Shown: positions 15,833-23,173, numbered from the stretch's first letter. The stretch is 25,543 nt of DNA from a candidate division TA06 bacterium DG_78 (GCA_001303225.1 LJNI01000002.1:1-25543); one strand, 5' to 3'. Notes: generated by a model from the letters alone, not told the origin. Program-made: numbers and translations.

Positions 15833-16639
15833 TCACTGGCGGAAGAGTAGGTAGGTATAAAAGAAGGGGATATTGAGAATGAGCGAATCGAGACGGTCTA
15901 AGAATCCTCCATGGCCTGGGAAAACACTCGACGCATCTTTGAGACCAACCTCTCGTTTCATGCCTGATTCTAAAAGGTCGCCGATTGTACCGAGAATACC
16001 AATACCCGCAGTGATGAGTATTGCGTCAATAACCGTGAATGAATCGAGCCAGAGCTTATTAAATATAAATGTGAAGGGAAAGGTCAACACAGAGGCGAGT
16101 AGAGTACCTTCCCATGACTTTTTAGGGCTGATTTTTTCTAATAGTTTGTGGTGACCAAACAACGATCCAACAAGGTATGCAAAGGTATCATAGAGCCATG
16201 TTAATACCAATGGCATTAAGGCAATCGCAAAGCCCATTTTTCTCAAGGCGATGAGTGACGATGGTAATAGAGATAGGTAAATAATACCAAAACATGCCGC
16301 TGCAATTTCAGCCAAAAAATTGGGTTCTCGACGCGAACCAGGAAAGCGCATAACAGTCAGAAGGCAGATAAAGAAAAAAAGCAAAAAGCCCGGGAAAATG
16401 ATTGGAACCTCAAAGTACACGAGTAACGGAATTGCATAACCTACCAAAAGAACTGCGAGTGTATGAGGATAGATGTTCTTTCGGTGCCAAAATCTGAAGT
16501 ATTCATTTGTCGCAAAGGTAATAAAAAAGAGTAGGAGCAGGACCAAGAGGAGATGATCAATCCACAGGAAAAAAATTATGACACAGATGAGGATTGACCC
16601 AGTTATTACCCTCTTGATTAAATCATTTAACGCGGCCAA
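15833..16639 (-). CDS. cdsA: Phosphatidate cytidylyltransferase (CDP-diglyceride synthase)
   Basis: Integral membrane enzyme making CDP-diacylglycerol from phosphatidate and CTP. I place the start at TTG 16639 (268 residues), because AAGGGAG lies 7 nt upstream and the frame further upstream overlaps uppS deeply without membrane segments; it overlaps the uppS 3' end by 17 nt. About eight hydrophobic segments follow. The C-terminus carries the complete CdsA signature: S-G-M-K-R-x4-K-D-x4-F-P-G-H-G-G-F-L-D-R-L-D. That full bacterial signature argues for CdsA rather than the archaeal CDP-archaeol synthase CarS, although it shares an operon with a GGR-like enzyme. 'SPKKSWEG' is the conserved internal block. 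Confidence 0.9.
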   Translation of the reverse strand: MAALNDLIKRVITGSILICVIIFFLWIDHLLLVLLLLFFITFATNEYFRFWHRKNIYPHTLAVLLVGYAIPLLVYFEVPIIFPGFLLFFFICLLTVMRFPGSRREPNFLAEIAAACFGIIYLSLLPSSLIALRKMGFAIALMPLVLTWLYDTFAYLVGSLFGHHKLLEKISPKKSWEGTLLASVLTFPFTFIFNKLWLDSFTVIDAILITAGIGILGTIGDLLESGMKREVGLKDASSVFPGHGGFLDRLDSLILNIPFFYTYLLFRQ

Positions 16640-17333
16640 AGAGTCGCTCCCTTTGTGTGAATGCATCAACTGCACTCGTAAATTCTTTCCGTCTAAAATC
16701 GGGCCAGAGTGTCTTGGTAAAATATATTTCAGTATAGGCAATTTGCCACAATAAAAAGTTTGAAATGCGCTCTCTATTTTCCGCACCGGTCCGAATCAAC
16801 AAATCAGGATCAGGTAAATCAGGGTCGTACAGAAATTGAGCAAATGTACGTTCATCAAATTTGTCGAGTGCGATATGTTCTTTTCGGTCCTGCATAATAA
16901 TCTTCTTAACAGCATCAATAATTTCACCTCGACTGCCATAACTTATGCAAAATGTCAATACGAGTCCATCATTATTTTTGGTCAGAGCAATAGCATCATC
17001 GACGACTTTTCGTGCATTTGGATAGACATCGTCTAATCTCCCGATCACCTTGACCCTCACATTGTTTTTATGAAGTCCTGGTGTTTCCTTGGCAAGCATC
17101 TCCTTGAGCATTTTCATAAGGGTATCAACCTCTCGCTTAGGCCGCTGCCAATTCTCGGTTGAAAAGGTATAGAGTGTCAGATAGTCAATACCTAAGTCTA
17201 AAGAGGCTTTCACGACTGCACGGACTGATTCGACTCCCTGACGATGGCCTACAATGCGCGGTAATCCACGCTTTTTTGCCCACCGACCATTTCCATCCAT
17301 AATAATTGCAACGTGGTGTACCTGAGTTGGCAT
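16623..17333 (-). CDS. uppS: cis-Prenyltransferase (undecaprenyl diphosphate synthase-like)
   Basis: 236 residues. It elongates farnesyl diphosphate with isopentenyl diphosphate to make the lipid carrier for wall and glycan assembly. 'HHVAIIMDGNGRWAKKRGLP' holds the catalytic Asp 13; 'GHRQGVESV' and 'YLTLYTFSTENWQRP' are standard. The C-terminal substrate block reads 'LLIRTGAENRERISNFLLWQ': compared with the usual RTGGExRISNF it has two extra residues between the diphosphate-binding Arg 181 and the R-I-S triplet. The usual N-Y-G-G-R motif is S-Y-G-S-R here. It is first in the uppS-cdsA-rarA-GGR unit and appears leaderless. Confidence 0.9.
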   Translation of the reverse strand: MPTQVHHVAIIMDGNGRWAKKRGLPRIVGHRQGVESVRAVVKASLDLGIDYLTLYTFSTENWQRPKREVDTLMKMLKEMLAKETPGLHKNNVRVKVIGRLDDVYPNARKVVDDAIALTKNNDGLVLTFCISYGSRGEIIDAVKKIIMQDRKEHIALDKFDERTFAQFLYDPDLPDPDLLIRTGAENRERISNFLLWQIAYTEIYFTKTLWPDFRRKEFTSAVDAFTQRERLFGRVK

Positions 17334-17338
17334 AATAT

Positions 17339-17366
17339 ATTATAGCTTCAAAAATATTGTTGTCAA
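17339..17366 (-). promoter_or_regulatory. Sigma-70 promoter of the uppS operon (leaderless)
   Basis: Minus strand TTGACA (17366-17361), 16 bp, TATAAT (17344-17339). ATG 17333 follows after only 5 nt. The 16-mer TTTGAAGCTATAATAT around the -10 box is shared exactly with the promoter at 19596-19623. Confidence 0.8.
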
Positions 17367-17389
17367 TAATTCGGTTTGAAAAATGGAAG

Positions 17390-19510
17390 TTAATTTATCT
17401 TAATGATCTTTTTTGTAATTTCTTTGGTTTTGCCATCCTGAGAAAAGACTTCCATATTTAGAAAATAAATACCTGAAGATACCTTTTCTCCTTTACTATT
17501 ATAACCATCCCACGGGATATTGTGCATTCCACATTTTTGGTCATCATTAACAAGGGTCGTTATCAACTGACCTGTGCATGAATAAACTTTTAAAACGACC
17601 CTAGAGTCCATGTTCAATCCATAGTTTATGGATGTCAACCTTGAAAATGGGTTCGGCATGTTATTTAAAGATATCGTCTTAGTCGGTATTTGCTCATCAT
17701 GGGTAATTATACCGGTAGTTCCATATCTTCCATACACGTGGACATCATCAATATAAGAGCCAGCCTGAACATCATGGCCATCCGAATTAAAATGGAAACG
17801 GATCTGGACAGTATTATCTACATACTTTGTAAGGTCCAAAGCAACCATACTCCAACCACCAACATCGGGTATTTCAGGATCATCATTTACACCACCCATT
17901 TTACTACAGAGCGGATAAAATGTCATTCCATCGGTTGTGATCTCTATCCATAAAGCGTCATAAACATAGCCGTAAACATCCTCGACCCAGTTCCATACCC
18001 AGAAACTTAAATAAGCACAGGTATAATTATTGAGATCAATTGGAGGAGATAAGAGCCAGCAATCAGCATAATTCTCATAGGTATTATCTAAATCCACACC
18101 CCAACAATTTTCTCCTGAATGCGTTTGTGTGGGTCCATACGTAGGAACACCTAATTCCCATTCATCCTGATCTCCACCATGCGTCCAACCATTTTGTCCA
18201 CTTTCGAAATCGTCAAAAAATATTGTAGTAATCGGTGCAGGGTCTATATTTTTATAATTATTTAGTGCCTGTTGCATATCTTCAATATAACCGCCGAGAT
18301 TACCTGCTTGGATATTCACTAAAGCACTCGCCTGATAATCCAGAGCAGTTTCTAGTAAGGACTGTTGAGCAAGAGTGAGATTTATGCCAAAATAATTTGA
18401 ATAATAATTGAAGACAGAATCGGTCAAAGAATGGGCGTATTCTATTTCTTCAGTTGAACCGGGGATAGTGAGAATATTGTACGCCCTGTGTGCGCCTCCC
18501 CAATCAGGCTGCCACATACCGAATACAGGATCTGATGTGTGCCAACATCCATCTATGGCACAGGGAAAGAACATTGGAAATTCATCCTCAGGATTACAAG
18601 CAAATGTCACCACTTCTGTTTCAGGAAGACATGGATTCTGTCCCAAAACAGTCTCCATCCTGACCCAACCATATGCTGGAACATAGTAATCTATAATCCA
18701 GTGCATGTCGCAGAAACCAAACCAGGTAGGTATGTTGAGCAGTGTTCTTGCAGGAATTCCATTTGCCCTGAACAATGCTGCACCAGCATGTGCATGTCCA
18801 GTGCATGAATTGCCCCATTTTAATGTATAAACAGCATCAAAAGCATAAGGATAATGAGGAAGCTGTCCAGGAATCTGTTGGCAGAAATCACAAATATCAT
18901 CTGCCAGTTTCATTAAATTGGTTGTGGTATCACAAATCGAATCTGCTGTTTGCTGAACAAGCACATCATTTATTTGAGCACAATCTGTCGCAACGAGCCA
19001 TTTCTTAACTGAATCTGGTAATTGTTCTAGGCTAGGAAGAGGTACAAAACTTGGAAGGTCTGAATATGTATTTTCCCTAACAAAGACCCAGGCTGTCCAA
19101 TTCAATGGCGCACTCGGAGCTTGATTCATTCTCGCTGCTATGATAACATTGGGTGGATTAAGATGTAAAAATCTATAATCAATCAACTCAGGACTTTCTA
19201 CTTCAATTAATATTGGTATCTGCTCATTAAAAGGCACAGGAATATGGAAGTAAACCTCATATGTATCAGTAGTTGACATACCAATTACTTCAAGATTACC
19301 AATTGCCTTACGTAAATAGACCTTTGTTGGTGGACTTTTTTCTTCAATAATATTATCTATATTCGACTTGTATTTTTCAATATCTTCAATTACCAAACCT
19401 CGTATTTCATGACTCCTCATCTCGAACCATAACCCAGAAATCAAGAATATTCCTAATATCAATGCAAGAGAGAACCTATAAAAATATGGTTTTTTTATAC
19501 TGTACAACAT
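17390..19510 (-). CDS. Exported transglutaminase-like protein with jelly-roll and sorting domains
   Basis: 706 residues from ATG 19510, chosen because AAAGGAG precedes it and the longer frame begins upstream of the transcription start. An N-terminal hydrophobic segment (11-28) serves as signal or anchor. Residues about 190-290 form a transglutaminase/protease-like core with the nucleophile in W-G-N-S-C-T-G-H (Cys 236) and H-W-I-I-D-Y (His 270). The expected third-position Asp is Glu 286 in W-V-R-M-E-T, with Asp 274 as the alternative. A MAM/carboxypeptidase-type jelly-roll domain (430-595) starts 'FFDDFESGQNGWTHGGDQDE' and ends 'GSYIDDVHVYG'. Residues 612-706 are a type IX-like sorting domain (MPNPFSRLTSINYGL, SSGIYFLNM). 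Probably a secreted or surface peptidase or crosslinking enzyme; activity is unproven. Confidence 0.82.
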   Translation of the reverse strand: MLYSIKKPYFYRFSLALILGIFLISGLWFEMRSHEIRGLVIEDIEKYKSNIDNIIEEKSPPTKVYLRKAIGNLEVIGMSTTDTYEVYFHIPVPFNEQIPILIEVESPELIDYRFLHLNPPNVIIAARMNQAPSAPLNWTAWVFVRENTYSDLPSFVPLPSLEQLPDSVKKWLVATDCAQINDVLVQQTADSICDTTTNLMKLADDICDFCQQIPGQLPHYPYAFDAVYTLKWGNSCTGHAHAGAALFRANGIPARTLLNIPTWFGFCDMHWIIDYYVPAYGWVRMETVLGQNPCLPETEVVTFACNPEDEFPMFFPCAIDGCWHTSDPVFGMWQPDWGGAHRAYNILTIPGSTEEIEYAHSLTDSVFNYYSNYFGINLTLAQQSLLETALDYQASALVNIQAGNLGGYIEDMQQALNNYKNIDPAPITTIFFDDFESGQNGWTHGGDQDEWELGVPTYGPTQTHSGENCWGVDLDNTYENYADCWLLSPPIDLNNYTCAYLSFWVWNWVEDVYGYVYDALWIEITTDGMTFYPLCSKMGGVNDDPEIPDVGGWSMVALDLTKYVDNTVQIRFHFNSDGHDVQAGSYIDDVHVYGRYGTTGIITHDEQIPTKTISLNNMPNPFSRLTSINYGLNMDSRVVLKVYSCTGQLITTLVNDDQKCGMHNIPWDGYNSKGEKVSSGIYFLNMEVFSQDGKTKEITKKIIKIN

Positions 19511-19595
19511 ATCTGCTCCTTTGCTAATAATCATTAAAATCATTACTTCCAGATAGGCACTCGTTTGGCGCGCACTATCTTCACTTCGATACAAT

Positions 19596-19623
19596 ATTAT
19601 AGCTTCAAACAGATATTTGTCAA
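19596..19623 (-). promoter_or_regulatory. Sigma-70 promoter of the transglutaminase-like gene
   Basis: Minus strand TTGACA (19623-19618), 16 bp, TATAAT (19601-19596). The start near 19589 leaves a leader of about 79 nt with AAAGGAG before ATG 19510. Confidence 0.8.
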
Positions 19624-19734
19624 TTATATAAACTATCTTACTCTCCTCAACTTATGTATAATACCTCTGCAAGGTTGTAATGAACGATATGCAAGACTTG
19701 AATAAAGCAAATAAGACCTAAGTGTTATTACCCC
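19624..19734. other. Intergenic stretch between divergent promoters
   Basis: The gene-poor interval 19511-19971 contains the leader and promoter of the leftward transglutaminase-like gene, this 111-bp segment, and then two rightward promoters (19735-19762 and 19937-19964) with a doubtful small ORF between them. In 19624-19734 itself I see no gene, hairpin or repeat. Confidence 0.5.
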
Positions 19735-19762
19735 TTGACATTCGTGTAATTCTCTTTATAAT
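19735..19762 (+). promoter_or_regulatory. Consensus sigma-70 promoter upstream of a small ORF
   Basis: TTGACA (19735-19740), 16 bp, TATAAT (19757-19762). Transcription would start near 19769, just before GAGAAGAGAATG. It lies about 200 bp upstream of the separate promoter for the M23 peptidase gene. Confidence 0.75.
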
Positions 19763-19777
19763 AGTACGGAGAAGAGA

Positions 19778-19963
19778 ATGTCGTTAATGGCGAAAAAACA
19801 TGACTTTTTATGTGAACTTAAACGAGACTTAAGTGTAAGGAGGCCGCTGAGTATGGTAGCTCTATCATCATCTTTCTTAGCTATACGAAATGTGCAGAAA
19901 ACCTTCAATACAAATTCGATCGATTGCTTTAAGTTCTTGACATCGGCACGTATTTTTATATAA
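19778..19963 (+). CDS. Possible small protein (61 aa) or short untranslated transcript
   Basis: A frame beginning MSLMAKKHDFLCELKRDL has a near-perfect promoter ending 15 nt upstream and a GGAG at 19768-19771. An internal in-frame ATG at 19853 has AAGGAGG 10 nt upstream. The peptide has no recognisable domain, and its end overlaps the -35/-10 of the next gene, which is odd for a stable gene. It may instead be a small regulatory RNA, a leader peptide, or the remnant of a lost gene. The minus-strand frame across the same DNA has no promoter. Confidence 0.3.
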   Translation: MSLMAKKHDFLCELKRDLSVRRPLSMVALSSSFLAIRNVQKTFNTNSIDCFKFLTSARIFI

Positions 19964-19964
19964 T
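19937..19964 (+). promoter_or_regulatory. Sigma-70 promoter of the M23 peptidase - CapA operon (leaderless)
   Basis: TTGACA (19937-19942), 16 bp, TATAAT (19959-19964). The ATG at 19972 is 7 nt downstream of the -10 box. Confidence 0.8.
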
Positions 19965-19971
19965 TGCCATC

Positions 19972-20886
19972 ATGCGTCATCCAATTGAAATAATCCTTGT
20001 AGCAAAAAGAGGAAATTTCCTGCGTAATATTCGAGTGCCCCTATACGTAATTGTTGCTGTATTGGTCGGCTTCACCTTAGTTACTATTACATCACTAACG
20101 TTATTTATATTCAATGCCCAAAACTCTATTACTATCAGCGGCGCTGAACGAGAGAACGAACAACTATTAAAAACATTAGATTCCTTAAACTCTCTGCTCC
20201 AAAATAGTCAAAATAATTTTGATAACCATATTGTCCAAGACAATCGGGATAGGACGTATTGGCAGCTCGCGTGTATTCACCCTGATATTTGGTCAATGGG
20301 TATTGGCGGTAAACAATACAAACCAGCCAGTGAATACATCTCACACGAAACTCAAAACATGCTCGTACAAATTTATGAAACACTCGATGTTTTAAAAGGG
20401 CAATCATATCTCAAGAAGAATAGTATGAATGAAATACAAGGCAAGATTGAAAGCAATTTGCGCCTCTGGGCACATATCCCATCAACCAATCCTGTGCCGA
20501 ATAGCAAGCTGTGCTCAGGATTTGGTTATCGGGTCGACCCGATCAAAAAAACAGTTCGAATGCACTGGGGTGTTGATCTCAGTACGCCACGCGGTACACC
20601 AATACATGCACCTGCCGATGGTGTGGTGTCTCGTACTGAATGGAGCAAAGGAGGATATGGGTGGGTTATTGATGTTGACCATGGCTACGGATTTGAGACC
20701 CGGTATGCACACTGCCATACGATGTTAGTCAAGCCTGGCGATATTGTGAAACGGGGACAAATTATTGGCACTGTTGGTTCAACAGGAAGGTCAATTGCAC
20801 CCCACCTCCATTATGAAGTTCATGTGTCTGGGATTAAAGTCAATCCGTATTACTACATAAATAGCGCAACTATCATAGTTGACTAA
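19972..20886 (+). CDS. Membrane-anchored M23 (LytM-type) metallopeptidase
   Basis: 304 residues. One transmembrane segment (about 24-47) follows a basic N-terminus, then a helical, coiled-coil-like stretch (57-90 and 125-165). The C-terminal LytM domain starts near 'LCSGFGYRVDPIKKTVRMHW'. Zinc ligands are present: His 198 and Asp 202 in H-W-G-V-D, and His 280 in H-L-H; catalytic His residues 247 (Y-A-H) and 278 are also intact, so the enzyme should be active on peptidoglycan cross-links in the periplasm. Expression appears leaderless. The 3' end overlaps the CapA-family gene by 8 nt, so the two are likely translated together and may act jointly at the envelope. Confidence 0.9.
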   Translation: MRHPIEIILVAKRGNFLRNIRVPLYVIVAVLVGFTLVTITSLTLFIFNAQNSITISGAERENEQLLKTLDSLNSLLQNSQNNFDNHIVQDNRDRTYWQLACIHPDIWSMGIGGKQYKPASEYISHETQNMLVQIYETLDVLKGQSYLKKNSMNEIQGKIESNLRLWAHIPSTNPVPNSKLCSGFGYRVDPIKKTVRMHWGVDLSTPRGTPIHAPADGVVSRTEWSKGGYGWVIDVDHGYGFETRYAHCHTMLVKPGDIVKRGQIIGTVGSTGRSIAPHLHYEVHVSGIKVNPYYYINSATIIVD

Positions 20887-21925
20887 TCTCACCTTTCGTA
20901 GGTTCTCTTTCATACTAATATTTGTATCGCCACTCCTGGCAGGGAGTTTATCAGTTGTGATGGTTGGTGATGTCATGATGGGCTCTACGTATCCGAATAG
21001 CAATCTGCCTCCAGACAGCGGAAAAGAGCTTTTCTTAAACATAGATTCAATTATCAAAGACGCACACCTCTCCTTGGGTAACTTAGAAGGAACACTCCTC
21101 ACTGGTGGAATATGTACCAAGAAAGTACAACAAGGTCGAACATACGCCTTTAGAACTCCTCCTAATTTTGCACAATATCTTGCAGACGCAGGTTTCGATT
21201 TTATGAATCTCGCAAATAACCACATGAACGACTTTGGTCCAGGAGGGATTGAATCTACTATAGAATCTCTTGAAGGCGTCGGCATCCAATCCGGTGGACC
21301 TCATGGGAAGATTGGTAAATTTGAAATAGATAGTATAACAATAGCCATTGTCTGTTTTGCAACTTCTCCAGGTACAAATACAATATTCCAAACAAAAGAA
21401 GCGCAAAAAATCGTCGCAGAACAAGCACGGCAATATGATATTGTGATCGTCTCTTTCCATGGAGGTAAAGAAGGCCTCGGTGCCCTGCATACAAAAGATA
21501 CAATGGAATATTTCCTCGGCTCTCCGAGAGGAAACGTTGTATCGTTTTCACGAGCAGTCATTGATAGTGGTGCTGACCTTGTCTGGGGCCATGGACCACA
21601 TGTTCCCAGAGCATTAGAGATATACAAGGATAGACTCATTGCCTATAGTTGTGGTAATTTTTGCACCTGGGGATTTAATATTTCTGGAGAACTCGGCTAT
21701 GCGCCAATTTTACAAGTAGTTCTCGATTCTACAGGCAATTTTAAACATGGTAAGATAATCTCTGCAATACAAAACCCATTTTTAGAAATCGATATTCAAT
21801 ATAGTGCTGCTCAGCTCATAAAAAAACTATCGCATGAAGACTTTCCCAACTCATCGCCTCACATCACTGATGATTGGGTAATTCTTCTCAGACAAAATGT
21901 TATGGAAGAAATCAAACAACCGTAG
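20879..21925 (+). CDS. CapA-family (poly-gamma-glutamate synthesis-type) metallophosphatase
   Basis: 348 residues from TTG 20879, which overlaps the preceding stop codon. A signal peptide follows (FSFILIFVSPLLAGSL). CapA/PgsA-family metallophosphatase motifs appear in order: 'VVMVGDVMMGS', 'LSLGNLEGTLL', 'DFMNLANNHMNDFGPGG', 'IVIVSFHGGKE', 'GADLVWGHGPHVPRALEIY' and 'YSCGNFCTWG'. The family is named for a Bacillus poly-gamma-glutamate protein, but most members, like this one, have no Cap operon neighbours and an unknown substrate. Unlike typical members the third block reads H-G-G-K-E rather than H-W-G-x-E. No other start codon fits, and the export signal suggests a periplasmic role beside the M23 peptidase. 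Confidence 0.85.
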   Translation: MTNLTFRRFSFILIFVSPLLAGSLSVVMVGDVMMGSTYPNSNLPPDSGKELFLNIDSIIKDAHLSLGNLEGTLLTGGICTKKVQQGRTYAFRTPPNFAQYLADAGFDFMNLANNHMNDFGPGGIESTIESLEGVGIQSGGPHGKIGKFEIDSITIAIVCFATSPGTNTIFQTKEAQKIVAEQARQYDIVIVSFHGGKEGLGALHTKDTMEYFLGSPRGNVVSFSRAVIDSGADLVWGHGPHVPRALEIYKDRLIAYSCGNFCTWGFNISGELGYAPILQVVLDSTGNFKHGKIISAIQNPFLEIDIQYSAAQLIKKLSHEDFPNSSPHITDDWVILLRQNVMEEIKQP

Positions 21926-21957
21926 CCCCTTAATCGCTACTATATAGCAGGGATATG

Positions 21958-21985
21958 TTGACTTCAAGATGAATACCGATATAAT
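21958..21985 (+). promoter_or_regulatory. Sigma-70 promoter of asd (leaderless)
   Basis: TTGACT (21958-21963), 16 bp, TATAAT (21980-21985). ATG 21992 begins 6 nt after the -10 box. Confidence 0.8.
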
Positions 21986-21991
21986 GTCATA

Positions 21992-22981
21992 ATGACAAAT
22001 ATTGCAGTATTGGGTGCTACAGGATTAGTTGGCTTAGAAGTTATAAAAATCTTAGAACAAAGAAACTTCCCCGCAAAAGAGCTTTTTCTATTTGCTTCGG
22101 AAAAAAGCGAAGGCTCCAAGATCAATTTTAAAGATCAAGCATTAGAAGTTCTCTCTGATTATGAAACCTTTATTGACAAGGCAGCTATAGTATTTGGTTG
22201 TTTAGATGAAGCCCCTTCGAGAGAGGTTGTGCCACGATTTAGAGAAAAGGCAGTTGTCATTGACAATTCTAAAGCATTCCGCATGGATCCTGATGTGCCA
22301 CTTGTCGTACCTGAAATAAATCCTGAAAAGATAAAAGAACATAAAGGAATTATTGCCAATCCAAACTGCTCAACCATACAGATGCTTTTGCCCCTCTTTC
22401 CACTCCACAAAGAGGCACAAATTAAACGCATCTTTGTTGCTACCTATCAATCGGTCTCTGGATATGGTCGCGACGCGGTCGACGAATTAAAATTGGAATT
22501 AGAATATTGTGCTACAGGTCAAGACATTGAAAAATTCGAAGAAAACATTTTTCCATATCCTATCGCAGATAACATCATTCCTCAGATTGGTGCCTTTAAC
22601 ACTGATGGTTATACGAGTGAAGAGATGAAAATGCTCAATGAAACGAGGAAAATCTTGGATGACGATTCAATCCACATAACTGCAACCTGCGTGCGTATTC
22701 CCATAGTGTGTGGTCACAGTGAAGCCGTTTCAGTAGAATTTGAGAATCCAATTTCAGTGGATGAAGCAAAAGAAATTTTACAGAATGCACCAGGAGTCAA
22801 AGTACTAGAAGAAGATGAAAACTATCCGATGCCTATTCATGTTGTTGGAAAAGATGACGTTTTTGTTGGCAGGGTGAGAAGAGATCTTGCATTTAAAAAT
22901 GGATTGGCGATGTGGATTGTTGCTGATAATGTTCGTAAGGGTGCAGCACTCAATGCTGTTCAGATTGCTGAATTACTTTAG
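21992..22981 (+). CDS. asd: Aspartate-semialdehyde dehydrogenase
   Basis: 329 residues. Reduces aspartyl phosphate to aspartate semialdehyde with NADPH, feeding lysine/diaminopimelate, threonine and methionine. N-terminal dinucleotide motif G-A-T-G-L-V-G (8-14); 'AVVIDNSKAFRMDPDVPLVV'; catalytic Cys 126 in N-P-N-C-S-T-I-Q; 'YQSVSGYGRDAVDEL'; catalytic His 242 in 'VRIPIVCGHSEAVSVEF'; and 'VGRVRRD' near the end. All active-site residues are present. It is preceded by its own promoter with essentially no leader. A 12-bp perfect hairpin begins directly after the stop codon. Confidence 0.95.
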   Translation: MTNIAVLGATGLVGLEVIKILEQRNFPAKELFLFASEKSEGSKINFKDQALEVLSDYETFIDKAAIVFGCLDEAPSREVVPRFREKAVVIDNSKAFRMDPDVPLVVPEINPEKIKEHKGIIANPNCSTIQMLLPLFPLHKEAQIKRIFVATYQSVSGYGRDAVDELKLELEYCATGQDIEKFEENIFPYPIADNIIPQIGAFNTDGYTSEEMKMLNETRKILDDDSIHITATCVRIPIVCGHSEAVSVEFENPISVDEAKEILQNAPGVKVLEEDENYPMPIHVVGKDDVFVGRVRRDLAFKNGLAMWIVADNVRKGAALNAVQIAELL

Positions 22982-23008
22982 TTGCAGGAATTTGAGAAAT
23001 TCCTGCAA
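22982..23008. repeat. Perfect 12-bp hairpin directly after asd
   Basis: TTGCAGGAATTT (22982-22993) and AAATTCCTGCAA (22997-23008) are exact inverted repeats around GAG, starting at the base after the asd stop codon. It is followed by A-rich sequence rather than a T-tract on the plus strand, so it is not a standard intrinsic terminator. It could protect the 3' end of the mRNA. Confidence 0.6.
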
Positions 23009-23012
23009 AAAA

Positions 23013-23056
23013 CTCAAATTTCAAGCACCAAATCTCAAACAATACTCAAATTTCAA
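23013..23056. repeat. Low-complexity direct repeat (CTCAAATTTCAA)
   Basis: CTCAAATTTCAA occurs at 23013-23024 and 23045-23056, with related CAAATCTCAA between them, in the 192-bp gap between asd and the DUF401 gene. No coding capacity is seen. I suspect a dispersed intergenic repeat. Confidence 0.4.
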
Positions 23057-23173
23057 TATCAAATTTTCTCATAATTTATATACAGCTTTGTTTATTCGAA
23101 ATTGTTTGTTATTCGAGATATCTGTTTTGGGACGGATGAATATATTAGTATTTGAACCGAACACGGAGGTTAC

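Noticed and set aside
16640..16786. Upstream extension of cdsA to ATG 16786 or 16666
   Set aside because: It would overlap uppS by up to 164 bp without hydrophobic segments; TTG 16639 has AAGGGAG well placed upstream.
19756..19980. 74-codon minus-strand frame antisense to the small ORF
   Set aside because: No promoter or ribosome site on that strand; two consensus promoters point the other way. It cannot be fully excluded.
20791..21285. Long antisense frames (20791-21285, 23170-23625)
   Set aside because: They lie opposite well-supported CapA-family and DUF401 genes, show no family motifs and have no start signals.
22982..23008. Hairpin after asd as an intrinsic terminator
   Set aside because: The stem is excellent but neither strand has a T-tract after it.
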